This document shows, piece by piece, positions 17,304-25,080 of a DNA stretch of 64,000 bases. The stretch's first letter is position 1; every line of letters begins with the position of its first letter. Origin of the DNA: Lentzea flava (GTDB lineage Bacteria > Actinomycetota > Actinomycetes > Mycobacteriales > Pseudonocardiaceae); NCBI RefSeq assembly GCF_014648475.1, contig NZ_BMRE01000017.1, positions 62,001 through 126,000 on the forward strand, in the 5' to 3' direction. The notes under the pieces are model-generated. The model was not told where the DNA came from, did no database searches, and was given only the letters and a program-made list of their open reading frames with translations. Both the position numbers and the translations under genes were made by a program.

Positions 17304-17341
17304 CCCCCTTCCGCCACTGCCAGGGTGGTGGTGGAAGGGGG
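17304..17341 (+). promoter_or_regulatory. 14-bp hairpin covering the ribosome-binding site of the PQQ-propeller gene
   Basis: CCCCCTTCCGCCAC (17304-17317) pairs with GTGGTGGAAGGGGG (17328-17341) around a 10-nt loop; the single non-Watson-Crick position is a G-U pair in RNA. The right arm is the GGAAGGGGG Shine-Dalgarno of the gene starting at 17349. It could either end transcription from upstream (no U-tract is present) or block translation until melted. Confidence 0.65.
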
Positions 17342-17348
17342 AAATTCC

Positions 17349-18896
17349 ATGCTCAAAACAACTGCGCTGCTGACCGCGGCGCTGATAGTGCTGACCGCCT
17401 CACCCGCCACGGCGCATCCCAGCGGCGACTGGGCCGGGTGGCAGAAGGATCTGAACGGCTCCCGGCACAACGCCGCTGAGTGGCGCCTCAACCAGCACAA
17501 CGCGGGCAAGCTCAAGCTCAAGTGGGCGTTCTCGCATCCGCTCGGCGAGATCAACCACGTCCGCAGCCAGCCGGCCGTCGTCGGCGACACGATCTACTTC
17601 GGCGGCCCGGACGGCAAGTTCTACGCCCGCAACGCCCGCACGGGCGCACCGAAGTGGGAGTTCACGCTCCCACCCGCCACCCGGTTCGCCTACAACTCGG
17701 ACGGCCCGGCCGTGAGCGGCGGCAAGGTGTTCTTCGGCGACAGCGCGGGCCGGCTGTTCGCGCTGGACCAGCGGACGGGACGGCAGCGCTGGCAGGTGCA
17801 GATGGACGACACGATCGCGTCCATGACCACCAGCTCGCCGATCGTCCACAACGGACTGGTGTACGTGGGGACGTCGAGCAGCGAGAACGTGTTGCCGCGC
17901 GACCACGCGTGCTGCACGTTCCGCGGCCACGTCGACGCCTACGACGCCGACACGGGCGCGCTGGTGTGGCGCCACTACACGGTGCCGGAGCCGGTCGAGG
18001 TCGGCACGTGGCCCAACGGCGCCAAGCGGTTCGAGCCGTCCGGCGCCGGCGTGTGGAGCTCGCCGGTGATCGACCGCCGGACGGGCACGCTCTACGTCGG
18101 CACCGGCCAGAACTACACCGGCAAGGGCGGCGAGTTCGACTCGTTGCTCGCGCTCGACGCCCGCACGGGCGCGGTGAGGTGGACCAACCAGGTCACCGAC
18201 GCCGACACCTGGCGCGGGGCGTGTAACGAGCCCGACCCCGAGGGGTACTGCCCCGGTCTGAAGGACAACACCAACCTCGACTACGACATCGGCGCGACAC
18301 CGACCCTGTTCGAGGCCGGCGGGCGGCAGCTCGTCGGCGTCGGCCAGAAGTCCGGTGTCTACCACGTGTTCGACGCCAGGACGGGGCAGGTCGTGTGGCG
18401 TCGTCAGCTGGGGTCGCCGTGGCCCAGCGGTGGCATCGGCGGCATCCAGTGGGGAGCGAGCTACGACGGCAAGCGGCTCTACATCGCGACCTGGCTCGCC
18501 GACCCCGGCAAGCTCTTCGCGGTGGATCCCGCCACCGGCGCCGTGCTGTGGGAGACCCCGGCACCCGCCGACGGCTGCTCCACCGGCGGCGCGGCCGGTC
18601 AGCCGAACTGCGCGCCGGGGCACGGCGTGCCGGTGTCCAGCACGCCCGGCGTGGTGTGGCTGGGTGCGCAGGACGGCAAGTTCCGCGCGTACGACGCGAA
18701 GATCGGCAAGATCCTCTGGACCTACGACACCGTTCAGGACACGCAGGGCGTCAACGGCCTGATCGGGCGCGGTGGCGTCATCGCCGGTCCCGGCTCGGGG
18801 GCGGTGGTGTCCAACGGCATGGTCTACGTCCACTCGGGCCACTGGTTGGGCTACCCGAGCCAATACGGGCGCGTGCTACTGGCCTTCGGCCTGTAG
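17349..18896 (+). CDS. Secreted PQQ-type beta-propeller protein (polyvinyl-alcohol-dehydrogenase-like)
   Basis: A 515-residue secreted protein starting at ATG 17349. Residues 1-23 are a signal peptide (MLKTTALLTAALIVLTA to ATA). The rest is a run of PQQ-like propeller blades, each with a G-D-x-[IV]-Y-F-G strand followed by LDARTGAVRW-type tryptophan docking motifs (for example ALDQRTGRQRW, AYDADTGALVW, AVDPATGAVLW). Cysteines in CCTFRG and GCSTGG...NCAP suggest disulfides, and no haem CxxCH is seen, so if an enzyme it lacks an internal cytochrome. Similar proteins are annotated as PQQ-binding dehydrogenases, but cofactor use is unproven. Ends convergent with the SARP gene, overlapping 21 bp. 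Confidence 0.8.
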   Translation: MLKTTALLTAALIVLTASPATAHPSGDWAGWQKDLNGSRHNAAEWRLNQHNAGKLKLKWAFSHPLGEINHVRSQPAVVGDTIYFGGPDGKFYARNARTGAPKWEFTLPPATRFAYNSDGPAVSGGKVFFGDSAGRLFALDQRTGRQRWQVQMDDTIASMTTSSPIVHNGLVYVGTSSSENVLPRDHACCTFRGHVDAYDADTGALVWRHYTVPEPVEVGTWPNGAKRFEPSGAGVWSSPVIDRRTGTLYVGTGQNYTGKGGEFDSLLALDARTGAVRWTNQVTDADTWRGACNEPDPEGYCPGLKDNTNLDYDIGATPTLFEAGGRQLVGVGQKSGVYHVFDARTGQVVWRRQLGSPWPSGGIGGIQWGASYDGKRLYIATWLADPGKLFAVDPATGAVLWETPAPADGCSTGGAAGQPNCAPGHGVPVSSTPGVVWLGAQDGKFRAYDAKIGKILWTYDTVQDTQGVNGLIGRGGVIAGPGSGAVVSNGMVYVHSGHWLGYPSQYGRVLLAFGL

Positions 18897-21485
18897 CTTC
18901 CGGCGCACGGAGTCGGCCGGGAGGCCGGCTCCGCTGCGCAGCTCCAGCGACTTCTGCCAGGCACGACGGGCTTGCTCGGCGTCACCCGCGGCGAAGTGGG
19001 TGTCGCCGAGCTGCTCGTAGGCGGCGGCTTCCAGCGGGAGGTCGCCGCCCAGCCGGAAGATGGCGGCGGACTGCGTGAACGCGTGCGCCGCGCGTTCGTA
19101 GTCGCCGAGTCCGTAGTAGCCGGTGCCGAGGTTGTCCCACGTCTCGCCCTGGCCGATGGCGTGGCCCATCGCCTCCCACATGGGCATGACGCGCTCGGCG
19201 TACTCGACGGCGGTGGCGTACTCGCCGATCTTGCCGTAACCCCACGCCAGCCCGGTCAGCGCGTTGGCCTGGCCGTACTCGTCGCCGCACTCCTCGTACA
19301 ACGCGAGCCCGCGCCGCGTGTACTCCAGCGCCTCGCCGATCCTGTCGTCCGGGCACAGCATCGCGATGTTCAGCAGCACGCCCGCCTGGCCGGCCGGGTT
19401 GCCCTCGTACACCTCGAGCGCCCGTTCGAACGCCGCCCTGGACTCGTCGAGCCTGCCCACCCTGCCGAGGCCGCGGCCGAGGTTGATCAGCGTGCGGCCC
19501 ATCGCGTCGGTGTCGTCGAGCTGTTCCAGCGCGGCGATCGCGAGTTGCTGCGACGTGAGGAGATCGCGGTAGTGCGCCTGCCGGTCGAGGACGTCGGCGA
19601 GCGACCAGCCCATCAGCCACGTCTGCGCCGGGGTGCCGTGGGGCATCGCCGACATCAGCGTCGGGTGCTCGGCCATGAGCCACGCCAGCGCTTCGTCGTG
19701 CGTGCCGAACCGCGTGACGATCACGCCGTCGGCCGGAGGCGGGGTGGCCGGGCGGTGGCGGCTCGGGGTGAACACGACGGCCGCCTCGACGCTCGTCAGC
19801 GCGAGGTGGTCGAGCAGCCGGGTCAGCGCCTCGTCGCGTTCCTCGGTCGGGGCCAGCTCCGCCGCGTAGTCGCGCAGCAGGTCGTGGCACGTGAACCGGC
19901 CCGGCTCCGACTCGTCGAGCAGGTTCGCCTCGGCCAGTTCCGCGAGCAACGCCTCGGTCTCCGTCAGCTCCAGCCCCGCGAGGGACGCGGCGCCGGCGAG
20001 GCTGATGTCCGAGCCCGGCATGAGGCCGAGCAGCCGGAAGAGCCGCAGCGCTGGCGGGCTGAGCGCCCGGCAGGAGTGCGAGAACACCGAACGCAGGTCC
20101 GCGGTGACGTCATCGTCGTCGGCGAACGCGTCGAGGTCGGCGAGCTCGTCCGCCAGCGCCGCCAGCGGGAACTCCGGCTGCGTGGCCGCCCGTGCCCCGG
20201 CCACCGCGAGCGCCAGCGGGAGACGCGCGCAGCGGCGGACCACCGTGTCGACGGCGTCCGGTTCGGCCTGCGCGCGGTCGTGGCCGATGCGGGCGGCCAG
20301 CAGCTCGCGGGCGTCGTCGGGCGGCAGCAGGCCCAGCGGCAGCGAGCGGGCCCGGTGCGTCGGTTTGAGGGCGGTGCGGCTGGTGACCACCACGTGCGTG
20401 TTCGGCGTGCGCGGCAGCAACGGCTCGATCTGGTCGGCGTCGGTCGCGTTGTCCAGCACCATCAGCACCCGCTTGTCCGCGAGCGTGTCCCGCAGCAACG
20501 CCGACTGCCCGGCCAGGTCGTGCGGCACCTTCGCCCGCGGCACGTCCAGCGCCGACAGGAACCGCAGCAGCGCGTCACCGGGACTCAACGCCGCACCGGA
20601 CGGGCCGAAGCCGTGCAGGTTCACGTACAGCTGGCCGTCCGGGAACCGTTCGGCCACCCGGTGCGCCCAGTGCACGGCGAGCGAGGTCTTGCCGACCCCG
20701 CCGGTGCCGGTGATCACGACGACGCCGTTCGGCGCCTGGTCGAGTTCGGCGAGCTCCAGCGCCCTGCCGGTGAACGGCTTGGGCGGCGCGGGCAGCTGCC
20801 GCGGCGCCGACGCGGTCTGCAGCCGCCGGTGCAGGGTGGTGAGCTGCCGGGACGGCTCGGCGCCCAGCTCGGTCGCGAGACGGGCCTTGAGCAGCTCGAA
20901 GTGCCTGATGCCCGCGGAGGTGCGACCGCTGCCGTGCAACGCCTCGATCAGCTGAGCGGCGATCCGCTCGTCCAGCGGGCGTTCGGCGGCGAGCGCCTGC
21001 AGCTCCGGCACCAGCAGCGCGTGCTCGCCGTCGTTCAGCCGCTGGTCGACGTGGTCGAGACGGGCCGCCAGCAGCTCGCCGGCGAAGCCCTGCCGCAGCT
21101 GCCGCGCCCACGGCGTGTCCAGTGTGGACAGCAGCTCCCGGCCGGCGAGCGCGAGGGCCTCGGCGGTCCTGCCGGTGCGCACGAGGTGGCGGAACAGGTG
21201 CAGGTCGATCTCCAGGGGGTCGGCCCGCACCACGTACCCGCCGGCCTCGCGCTCGATCAGGCCGGGCAACGTCTGCCGCAACCGGGTCAGCCAGGTCTGC
21301 ATCATCGCGCGGGCACGAGGCGGCGGCGCGTCACCCAGGACGCGTTCGACCAGCTCGTCGGCGCCGACGACCCGTCCGGCGTCGACGAGCAGCACACCGA
21401 GGAGGGCGCCCGGCCGCGTCGGACCGAACTCGGTCGCGCGGCCGTCCACCCACGCCGAGACCCCGCCGAAGACCGTGAAGCGCAC
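18876..21485 (-). CDS. SARP/AfsR-type regulator with NB-ARC ATPase and TPR domains
   Basis: An 869-residue multidomain activator. Residues 1-90 are an OmpR-like winged helix (VRFTVFGGVSAWVDGR), 95-240 the bacterial transcriptional activation domain (EIDLHLFRHLV to ATELGAEPSRQL), then an NB-ARC nucleotide switch with Walker A TGTGGVGKTSLAV near 270 and LMVLDNATDADQ as Walker B, and a C-terminal array of TPRs up to the stop. This is the AfsR/SARP architecture used to activate antibiotic and development genes, controlled by ATP binding and often by phosphorylation. GTG 21485 is preferred, with GGTGAT upstream; GTG 21494 is also possible. No target gene cluster is obvious next to it. Confidence 0.88.
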   Translation of the reverse strand: MRFTVFGGVSAWVDGRATEFGPTRPGALLGVLLVDAGRVVGADELVERVLGDAPPPRARAMMQTWLTRLRQTLPGLIEREAGGYVVRADPLEIDLHLFRHLVRTGRTAEALALAGRELLSTLDTPWARQLRQGFAGELLAARLDHVDQRLNDGEHALLVPELQALAAERPLDERIAAQLIEALHGSGRTSAGIRHFELLKARLATELGAEPSRQLTTLHRRLQTASAPRQLPAPPKPFTGRALELAELDQAPNGVVVITGTGGVGKTSLAVHWAHRVAERFPDGQLYVNLHGFGPSGAALSPGDALLRFLSALDVPRAKVPHDLAGQSALLRDTLADKRVLMVLDNATDADQIEPLLPRTPNTHVVVTSRTALKPTHRARSLPLGLLPPDDARELLAARIGHDRAQAEPDAVDTVVRRCARLPLALAVAGARAATQPEFPLAALADELADLDAFADDDDVTADLRSVFSHSCRALSPPALRLFRLLGLMPGSDISLAGAASLAGLELTETEALLAELAEANLLDESEPGRFTCHDLLRDYAAELAPTEERDEALTRLLDHLALTSVEAAVVFTPSRHRPATPPPADGVIVTRFGTHDEALAWLMAEHPTLMSAMPHGTPAQTWLMGWSLADVLDRQAHYRDLLTSQQLAIAALEQLDDTDAMGRTLINLGRGLGRVGRLDESRAAFERALEVYEGNPAGQAGVLLNIAMLCPDDRIGEALEYTRRGLALYEECGDEYGQANALTGLAWGYGKIGEYATAVEYAERVMPMWEAMGHAIGQGETWDNLGTGYYGLGDYERAAHAFTQSAAIFRLGGDLPLEAAAYEQLGDTHFAAGDAEQARRAWQKSLELRSGAGLPADSVRRKLQAEGQ

Positions 21486-21665
21486 GATGATCACCGTAGT
21501 CGGGCCCGTTCGGGGTGCGCGACACCAGCACAAGAGAAAAAGCTCTCGCAGTTGGCGGTGCTGTGCGGACCCGTTTCGCCGGGCGGCGAAGTTCTAGAGC
21601 AATTCTCAGGGTGCTGACAGCAGACTCCCAGACAGGCGCGGCTTGATGGAGTCAGGGAGGTCGCC

Positions 21666-22313
21666 ATGCTGATCGATCGCACCATGCCACTCGGTACCGC
21701 TCTGACAGTCACGTACGCCTCGGACCGTGGACCGCGCACGCACAACGCCGACGCGTACGCCACCAACGGCCGTCGCACCTTCGTCGTGGCGGACGGGGTG
21801 GGCGACTCCGCGGCGGCCGTCGAGGCCGCGCACGCCGCCGCTGGGGCCGCGGCGCTGCTCACCGACCCGGTCGCCGCGATCCTGGCCGCCAGGGACGCGC
21901 TCCAGGTGCACAGCGGGGACGCCGTGATCGTGGTCGCCGTGGCCAGGCCGGACGGGGGCTTCGACGTCGCGTGGGCCGGCGATGCCCGTGCGTACGCCTC
22001 CGACGGCGAGGACCTGGTGCAGCTCACGACGGACCACACGGTGGCCGAGTACTTCCGCGAGCGCGGGCTCGTGCCGGAGCGGCGGATGGAGCACGTCGTC
22101 ACGAACACGGTCCGGCACGCCACCGCCGGGAACATCGGGCGGGCGGCGACGCGCGCCACGCGGCTCGTGCTCGCGTCCGACGGCGTCTACGGGCCCCTGG
22201 GGCACGGCGGGATCGAGGCGATCATGGCCGGGCACGCGTCGGCAGAACGGCTCGTGCGAGCCGCGTTGTACGCGGGCGGCACCGACAACGCCACCGCGCT
22301 GGTCGTCAGCTAA
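21666..22313 (+). CDS. PP2C-type protein phosphatase
   Basis: A 215-residue cytoplasmic metal-dependent Ser/Thr phosphatase. Family motifs are in order: GPRTHNADAY (the RxxNxD motif), VVADGVGD (metal ligand), VAWAGDARAYA, and ASDGVYGPL followed by GGTDNATALVV (metal-ligand aspartates). It is shorter than the usual 240-260 residues but keeps the metal-binding aspartates. ATG 21666 has GGAGTCAGGGAGG upstream. It begins 180 bp from the divergent SARP gene; since SARP/AfsR proteins are often controlled by Ser/Thr phosphorylation, a functional link is possible but not shown. It overlaps the convergent Ku gene by 4 bp. Confidence 0.85.
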   Translation: MLIDRTMPLGTALTVTYASDRGPRTHNADAYATNGRRTFVVADGVGDSAAAVEAAHAAAGAAALLTDPVAAILAARDALQVHSGDAVIVVAVARPDGGFDVAWAGDARAYASDGEDLVQLTTDHTVAEYFRERGLVPERRMEHVVTNTVRHATAGNIGRAATRATRLVLASDGVYGPLGHGGIEAIMAGHASAERLVRAALYAGGTDNATALVVS

Positions 22314-23122
22314 CCGGCCTTCTTCTTGGCGCCGCTCCGCTTCTTCTTGCTCGCCTCGACACTGCGTTGCAACGCCTCCATGAGGTCCACGACGCCCGTG
22401 GCCTCGGGAGGCTCGGCCTCGACGACGATCTCGCGGCCCTTGCGCTTGTCCGCGATCAGCTTCTCGACGCGCTCGGTGTAGGTGTCGCGGTAGTCCTTCG
22501 GCCGCCAGTCGTCGGCCATCGACTCGACCAGCGAGATCGCCATGTCGAGCTCCTTGCCGCGGGGCGCCCGTCCCTCCGGCGTCACGTCCAGCACGTCCTG
22601 CGGGCTGCGGATCTCGTCGGCGAAGAACAGCGTGTGCACGGCGAGGATCCCGTTGTCCTCCTTCAGCGCGGTGAGGTACTGCTTGCCGCGCATGACGAAC
22701 ATCGCGATGCCCGCCCGGTTCGTCTTCTTCATCGCCTGCGCCAGCAACAGGTACGGGCGCGAGAACTCGGGCTTGGCCGGGCCGAGCCAGTACGTCTTCT
22801 GGAAGAACACCGGGTCGATCTCGTCCAGGTCGACGAACGCCTCGATGTCGAGCGTCCGCGAGCGGCCGGGAGCGATGTCCTCCAGCTCCTCAGGCTCCAC
22901 GATGACGTACTCGCCGTTGTCGACCTCGTGGCCCTTCACGATCTTGTCGTAGGGCACCTCGCGGCCGGTGCGCTCGTTGACGCGCTTGTACCGGATGCGG
23001 TCGGACGTGCCGCGCTGGAACTGGTTGAAGTGCACCGTGTGGTCCTCGGTGGCGCTGTACAGCTCCACCGGGATGCTGACCAGCCCGAAACTGATCGACC
23101 CGCTCCAGATCGCCCGTGCCAT
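22310..23122 (-). CDS. ku: Ku DNA end-binding protein
   Basis: A 270-residue bacterial Ku, the ring-shaped homodimer that binds DNA double-strand ends and recruits ligase D for non-homologous end joining. The N-terminus MARAIWSGSISFGLVSIPVELYSA and the internal blocks RIRYKRVNERTGREVPYDKIVKG and KPYLLLAQAMKK-like (RPYLLLAQAMKKTNRAGIAM) are diagnostic. The C-terminus is lysine-rich (ASKKKRSGAKKKAG), as in actinobacterial Ku proteins where it binds DNA. ATG 23122 is the clear start. No ligD gene is adjacent; actinomycetes often carry several ku genes at different loci. Ends 4 bp inside the convergent phosphatase gene. Confidence 0.95.
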   Translation of the reverse strand: MARAIWSGSISFGLVSIPVELYSATEDHTVHFNQFQRGTSDRIRYKRVNERTGREVPYDKIVKGHEVDNGEYVIVEPEELEDIAPGRSRTLDIEAFVDLDEIDPVFFQKTYWLGPAKPEFSRPYLLLAQAMKKTNRAGIAMFVMRGKQYLTALKEDNGILAVHTLFFADEIRSPQDVLDVTPEGRAPRGKELDMAISLVESMADDWRPKDYRDTYTERVEKLIADKRKGREIVVEAEPPEATGVVDLMEALQRSVEASKKKRSGAKKKAG

Positions 23123-23242
23123 GCGGGCCGAGTACCCGCTTCCGGCCACGTCGAACCACGCGTTGACTGTTGACCGCGTGCAACCTCCCCTGCGCGCCGC
23201 GTGTTTCCAGTTGGTGATCGACAACCCTGAGGGAGGACGTGA

Positions 23243-23596
23243 ATGAGGTTCGTACTGGGGAGCCTGCTCGCCGCGCTCGCGCTCGTGGCGGGAACCGGTG
23301 TGGCGCAGGCGGATCCGCCGAAGCCGCCGTACCCGATCGTGACGACGTGGGCTGACGCCGAAGTCCGCACGTGCGAGGCGTTGTCGTGTCCGGTGGACCA
23401 CGTGATCCCCGCCGGCACGAGCAGCATCGGCATCTGCTGGACCCGTGGGCAGACCGTCTACGACCACGGCATCTACAACAACATCTGGATCATGGTGAGC
23501 ATGAACAGCGGTGGCCGCTACCTGGCCAGCGCGATCTACTTCAGGGGCGACGAGCGGGCGAACCTGCCGTACGAGAACGACTGCGGGCCCTACTGA
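23243..23596 (+). CDS. Small secreted SH3-like protein
   Basis: A 117-residue exported protein. Residues 1-24 are a signal peptide (MRFVLGSLLAALALVAG to AQA). The mature part contains four cysteines (TCEALSC, GICW, ENDC) and the pattern AEVRTCEALSC...VIPAGTSSIGICWTRGQTV...NNIWIMVSM, which resembles a bacterial SH3 domain fold, often used for peptidoglycan or protein binding outside the cell. GGGAGG precedes the ATG. It is divergent from ku across 120 bp. Function unknown; the SH3 call is by strand pattern only. Confidence 0.65.
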   Translation: MRFVLGSLLAALALVAGTGVAQADPPKPPYPIVTTWADAEVRTCEALSCPVDHVIPAGTSSIGICWTRGQTVYDHGIYNNIWIMVSMNSGGRYLASAIYFRGDERANLPYENDCGPY

Positions 23597-23633
23597 CGAG
23601 CGCTGTGACCGCAAGCGGCTACGGTCTTCAGGT

Positions 23634-24155
23634 GTGAGAGTGGTGGTGCTGTCCGACACCCACGCGCCGCGGTTCTGGAAGCGGTGCCCTGCCGACGTGG
23701 CCTCACACCTGCGGTCCGCCGATCTCATCCTGCACGGCGGTGACGTCTGCGTCGCCGCCGTGCTGGACGAGCTGGCCCAGTATGCGCCCGTGATCGCGGT
23801 GTGCGGCAACAACGACGGGCCCGACGTGGTGGCGTGGGGCGCGCGGGAGACCGCGGAGTTCGAGATCGAGGGCCTGCCGGTCGCGATGATCCACGACAGC
23901 GGCCAGAAGACCGGACGGCTGGCGCGGATGCGCCGACGCTTCCCCGCTGCCCGTCTTGTCGTCTTCGGACACTCGCACATCCCGTGGGACGAGGAGGAGG
24001 ACGGGTTCCGGGTGTTCAACCCCGGCTCACCCACGGACAAGCGGCGTCAGCCGCACGGCACGATCGGGCTGCTGGACGTTGTGGACGGTGTCCTGCTGGA
24101 CGCGCGCATACTTCCGGTCGCCCAGGCGGCGAGCCGAGGTTCCAGGACCTCGTAG
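23634..24155 (+). CDS. YfcE/MJ0936-type metallophosphoesterase
   Basis: A 173-residue calcineurin-like phosphoesterase starting at GTG 23634. Metal-binding motifs are all present: VVVLSDTHA (D-x-H), LHGGDVC (GD-x-x), CGNNDGPDV (GN-x-D), MIHDSG (GH-like position, here IH) and VFGHSHIP (GH-x-H), ending with FNPGSPTDKR. This family hydrolyses phosphodiesters or cyclic nucleotides with two metal ions, and physiological substrates are mostly unknown. Its 3' end overlaps the convergent hydrolase gene by 109 bp, much more than usual, and the last 20 or so residues of one or both proteins may be non-essential tails. Confidence 0.88.
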   Translation: MRVVVLSDTHAPRFWKRCPADVASHLRSADLILHGGDVCVAAVLDELAQYAPVIAVCGNNDGPDVVAWGARETAEFEIEGLPVAMIHDSGQKTGRLARMRRRFPAARLVVFGHSHIPWDEEEDGFRVFNPGSPTDKRRQPHGTIGLLDVVDGVLLDARILPVAQAASRGSRTS

Positions 24156-24841
24156 ACCTGCGGGTCGAAGCCCATGCCCGTGTGCGTGCTGTGCACCTCG
24201 ACGCACTCCGCGTACGGGTCCTGGCACAGCTGCCACGGCACGATTCCGTCCATTCGCGAGAAAATCGAGATCGCGGGCACCCGCAACGGTTCCGCGAGCG
24301 TCTTCACGTGCTCGTCGAAGCACGGGCCCCGCATGCAGTCGTCGTCCAGCAACCCGGGAATCCCCGCGGAAGCCAGGCGCGCCAGGAACCTCGCGATGCG
24401 CAACACGTTGGGGTGCGCGCCCATCGGGTCGAGCACGGGGCTGCCCAGCATCACCAGGCCGTGCACCAGATCCGGCCGCCGGGCGGCGGCGAGGCGCGCG
24501 AGGCCGCCGCCACGGCTCTGGCCGAGCAGCACCACCGGACGTCCAGTGCGCTCGGCATGCTTTTCCGTGCTGTGCAGGAGTTTCGCCAGCAGGTCCGCCG
24601 TGCAGCCGACGGTGAACCCGACTCCCGACCGCGCCGGCAGGTAACCGCGGGCGCGCAGCCACGACGCGGCGGGCGTCAGGCTCGCCTCGCCGGCGCCGAA
24701 GCCGGGGACGAGCACGACGCCGAGACCCTTGCCCTGGCCAGGATCGGCGGTCCGCCACACCGGATGACGCAGCAGCTTCGGCACGTCCCACAACGCCCTG
24801 ACCACGCTCTCGCGTGCGGCGGATCGCAACCCGTCGAACAT
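24047..24841 (-). CDS. Lipase-like alpha/beta hydrolase
   Basis: A 264-residue cytoplasmic alpha/beta hydrolase. LVPGFGAGEASL is the oxyanion region, LLGQSRGGGLA gives the nucleophile S109, FSRMDGIVPW holds the probable catalytic aspartate, and VHSTHTGMG the histidine near residue 222. The fold is similar to triacylglycerol lipase/esterases; substrate unknown. The last 20 residues or so (SMRASSRTPSTTSSSPIVPCG) are low-complexity and are read antisense through the end of the phosphoesterase gene, which suggests the original stop was lost and translation now runs into the neighbour. The ATG at 24841 is the natural start. Confidence 0.8.
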   Translation of the reverse strand: MFDGLRSAARESVVRALWDVPKLLRHPVWRTADPGQGKGLGVVLVPGFGAGEASLTPAASWLRARGYLPARSGVGFTVGCTADLLAKLLHSTEKHAERTGRPVVLLGQSRGGGLARLAAARRPDLVHGLVMLGSPVLDPMGAHPNVLRIARFLARLASAGIPGLLDDDCMRGPCFDEHVKTLAEPLRVPAISIFSRMDGIVPWQLCQDPYAECVEVHSTHTGMGFDPQVYEVLEPRLAAWATGSMRASSRTPSTTSSSPIVPCG

Positions 24842-24861
24842 GCCTCTGGGTTGCCTGGGAT

Positions 24862-25032
24862 TCAGGACCTAAACTCCTCGTTCCTGACGAGGAACGCGCC
24901 CAGGCCGTGGAAGTCGTTCACCGCCTTCGCCCGGCGCAGGTAGTGGCTCTCGTCGCCCGCTTTGGACAGCACGTCGCGGTACCCCTTGCGGGCGACCGGG
25001 AGGTTCGCCGCGGAGATCGGCACACCGTCCAC
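24862..25032 (-). pseudogene. Orphan 3' gene fragment, unassigned
   Basis: In the 239-bp gap between the GH97 and lipase-like genes, the minus strand encodes a 56-residue stretch from a possible GTG 25032, reading VDGVPISAANLPVARKGY and ending FLVRNEEFRS. Codon use is strongly GC3-biased and the composition is balanced, so it looks like real coding sequence. Just upstream, 25086-25040 in a different frame reads VLINEAGLPAAGLTNS, also coding-like, suggesting a frameshifted remnant of one gene. I do not recognise the family. It could instead be a genuine small protein. Confidence 0.4.
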
Positions 25033-25080
25033 TGTGGAGGGAATTGGTGAGGCCGGCGGCGGGCAGCCCGGCCTCGTTGA

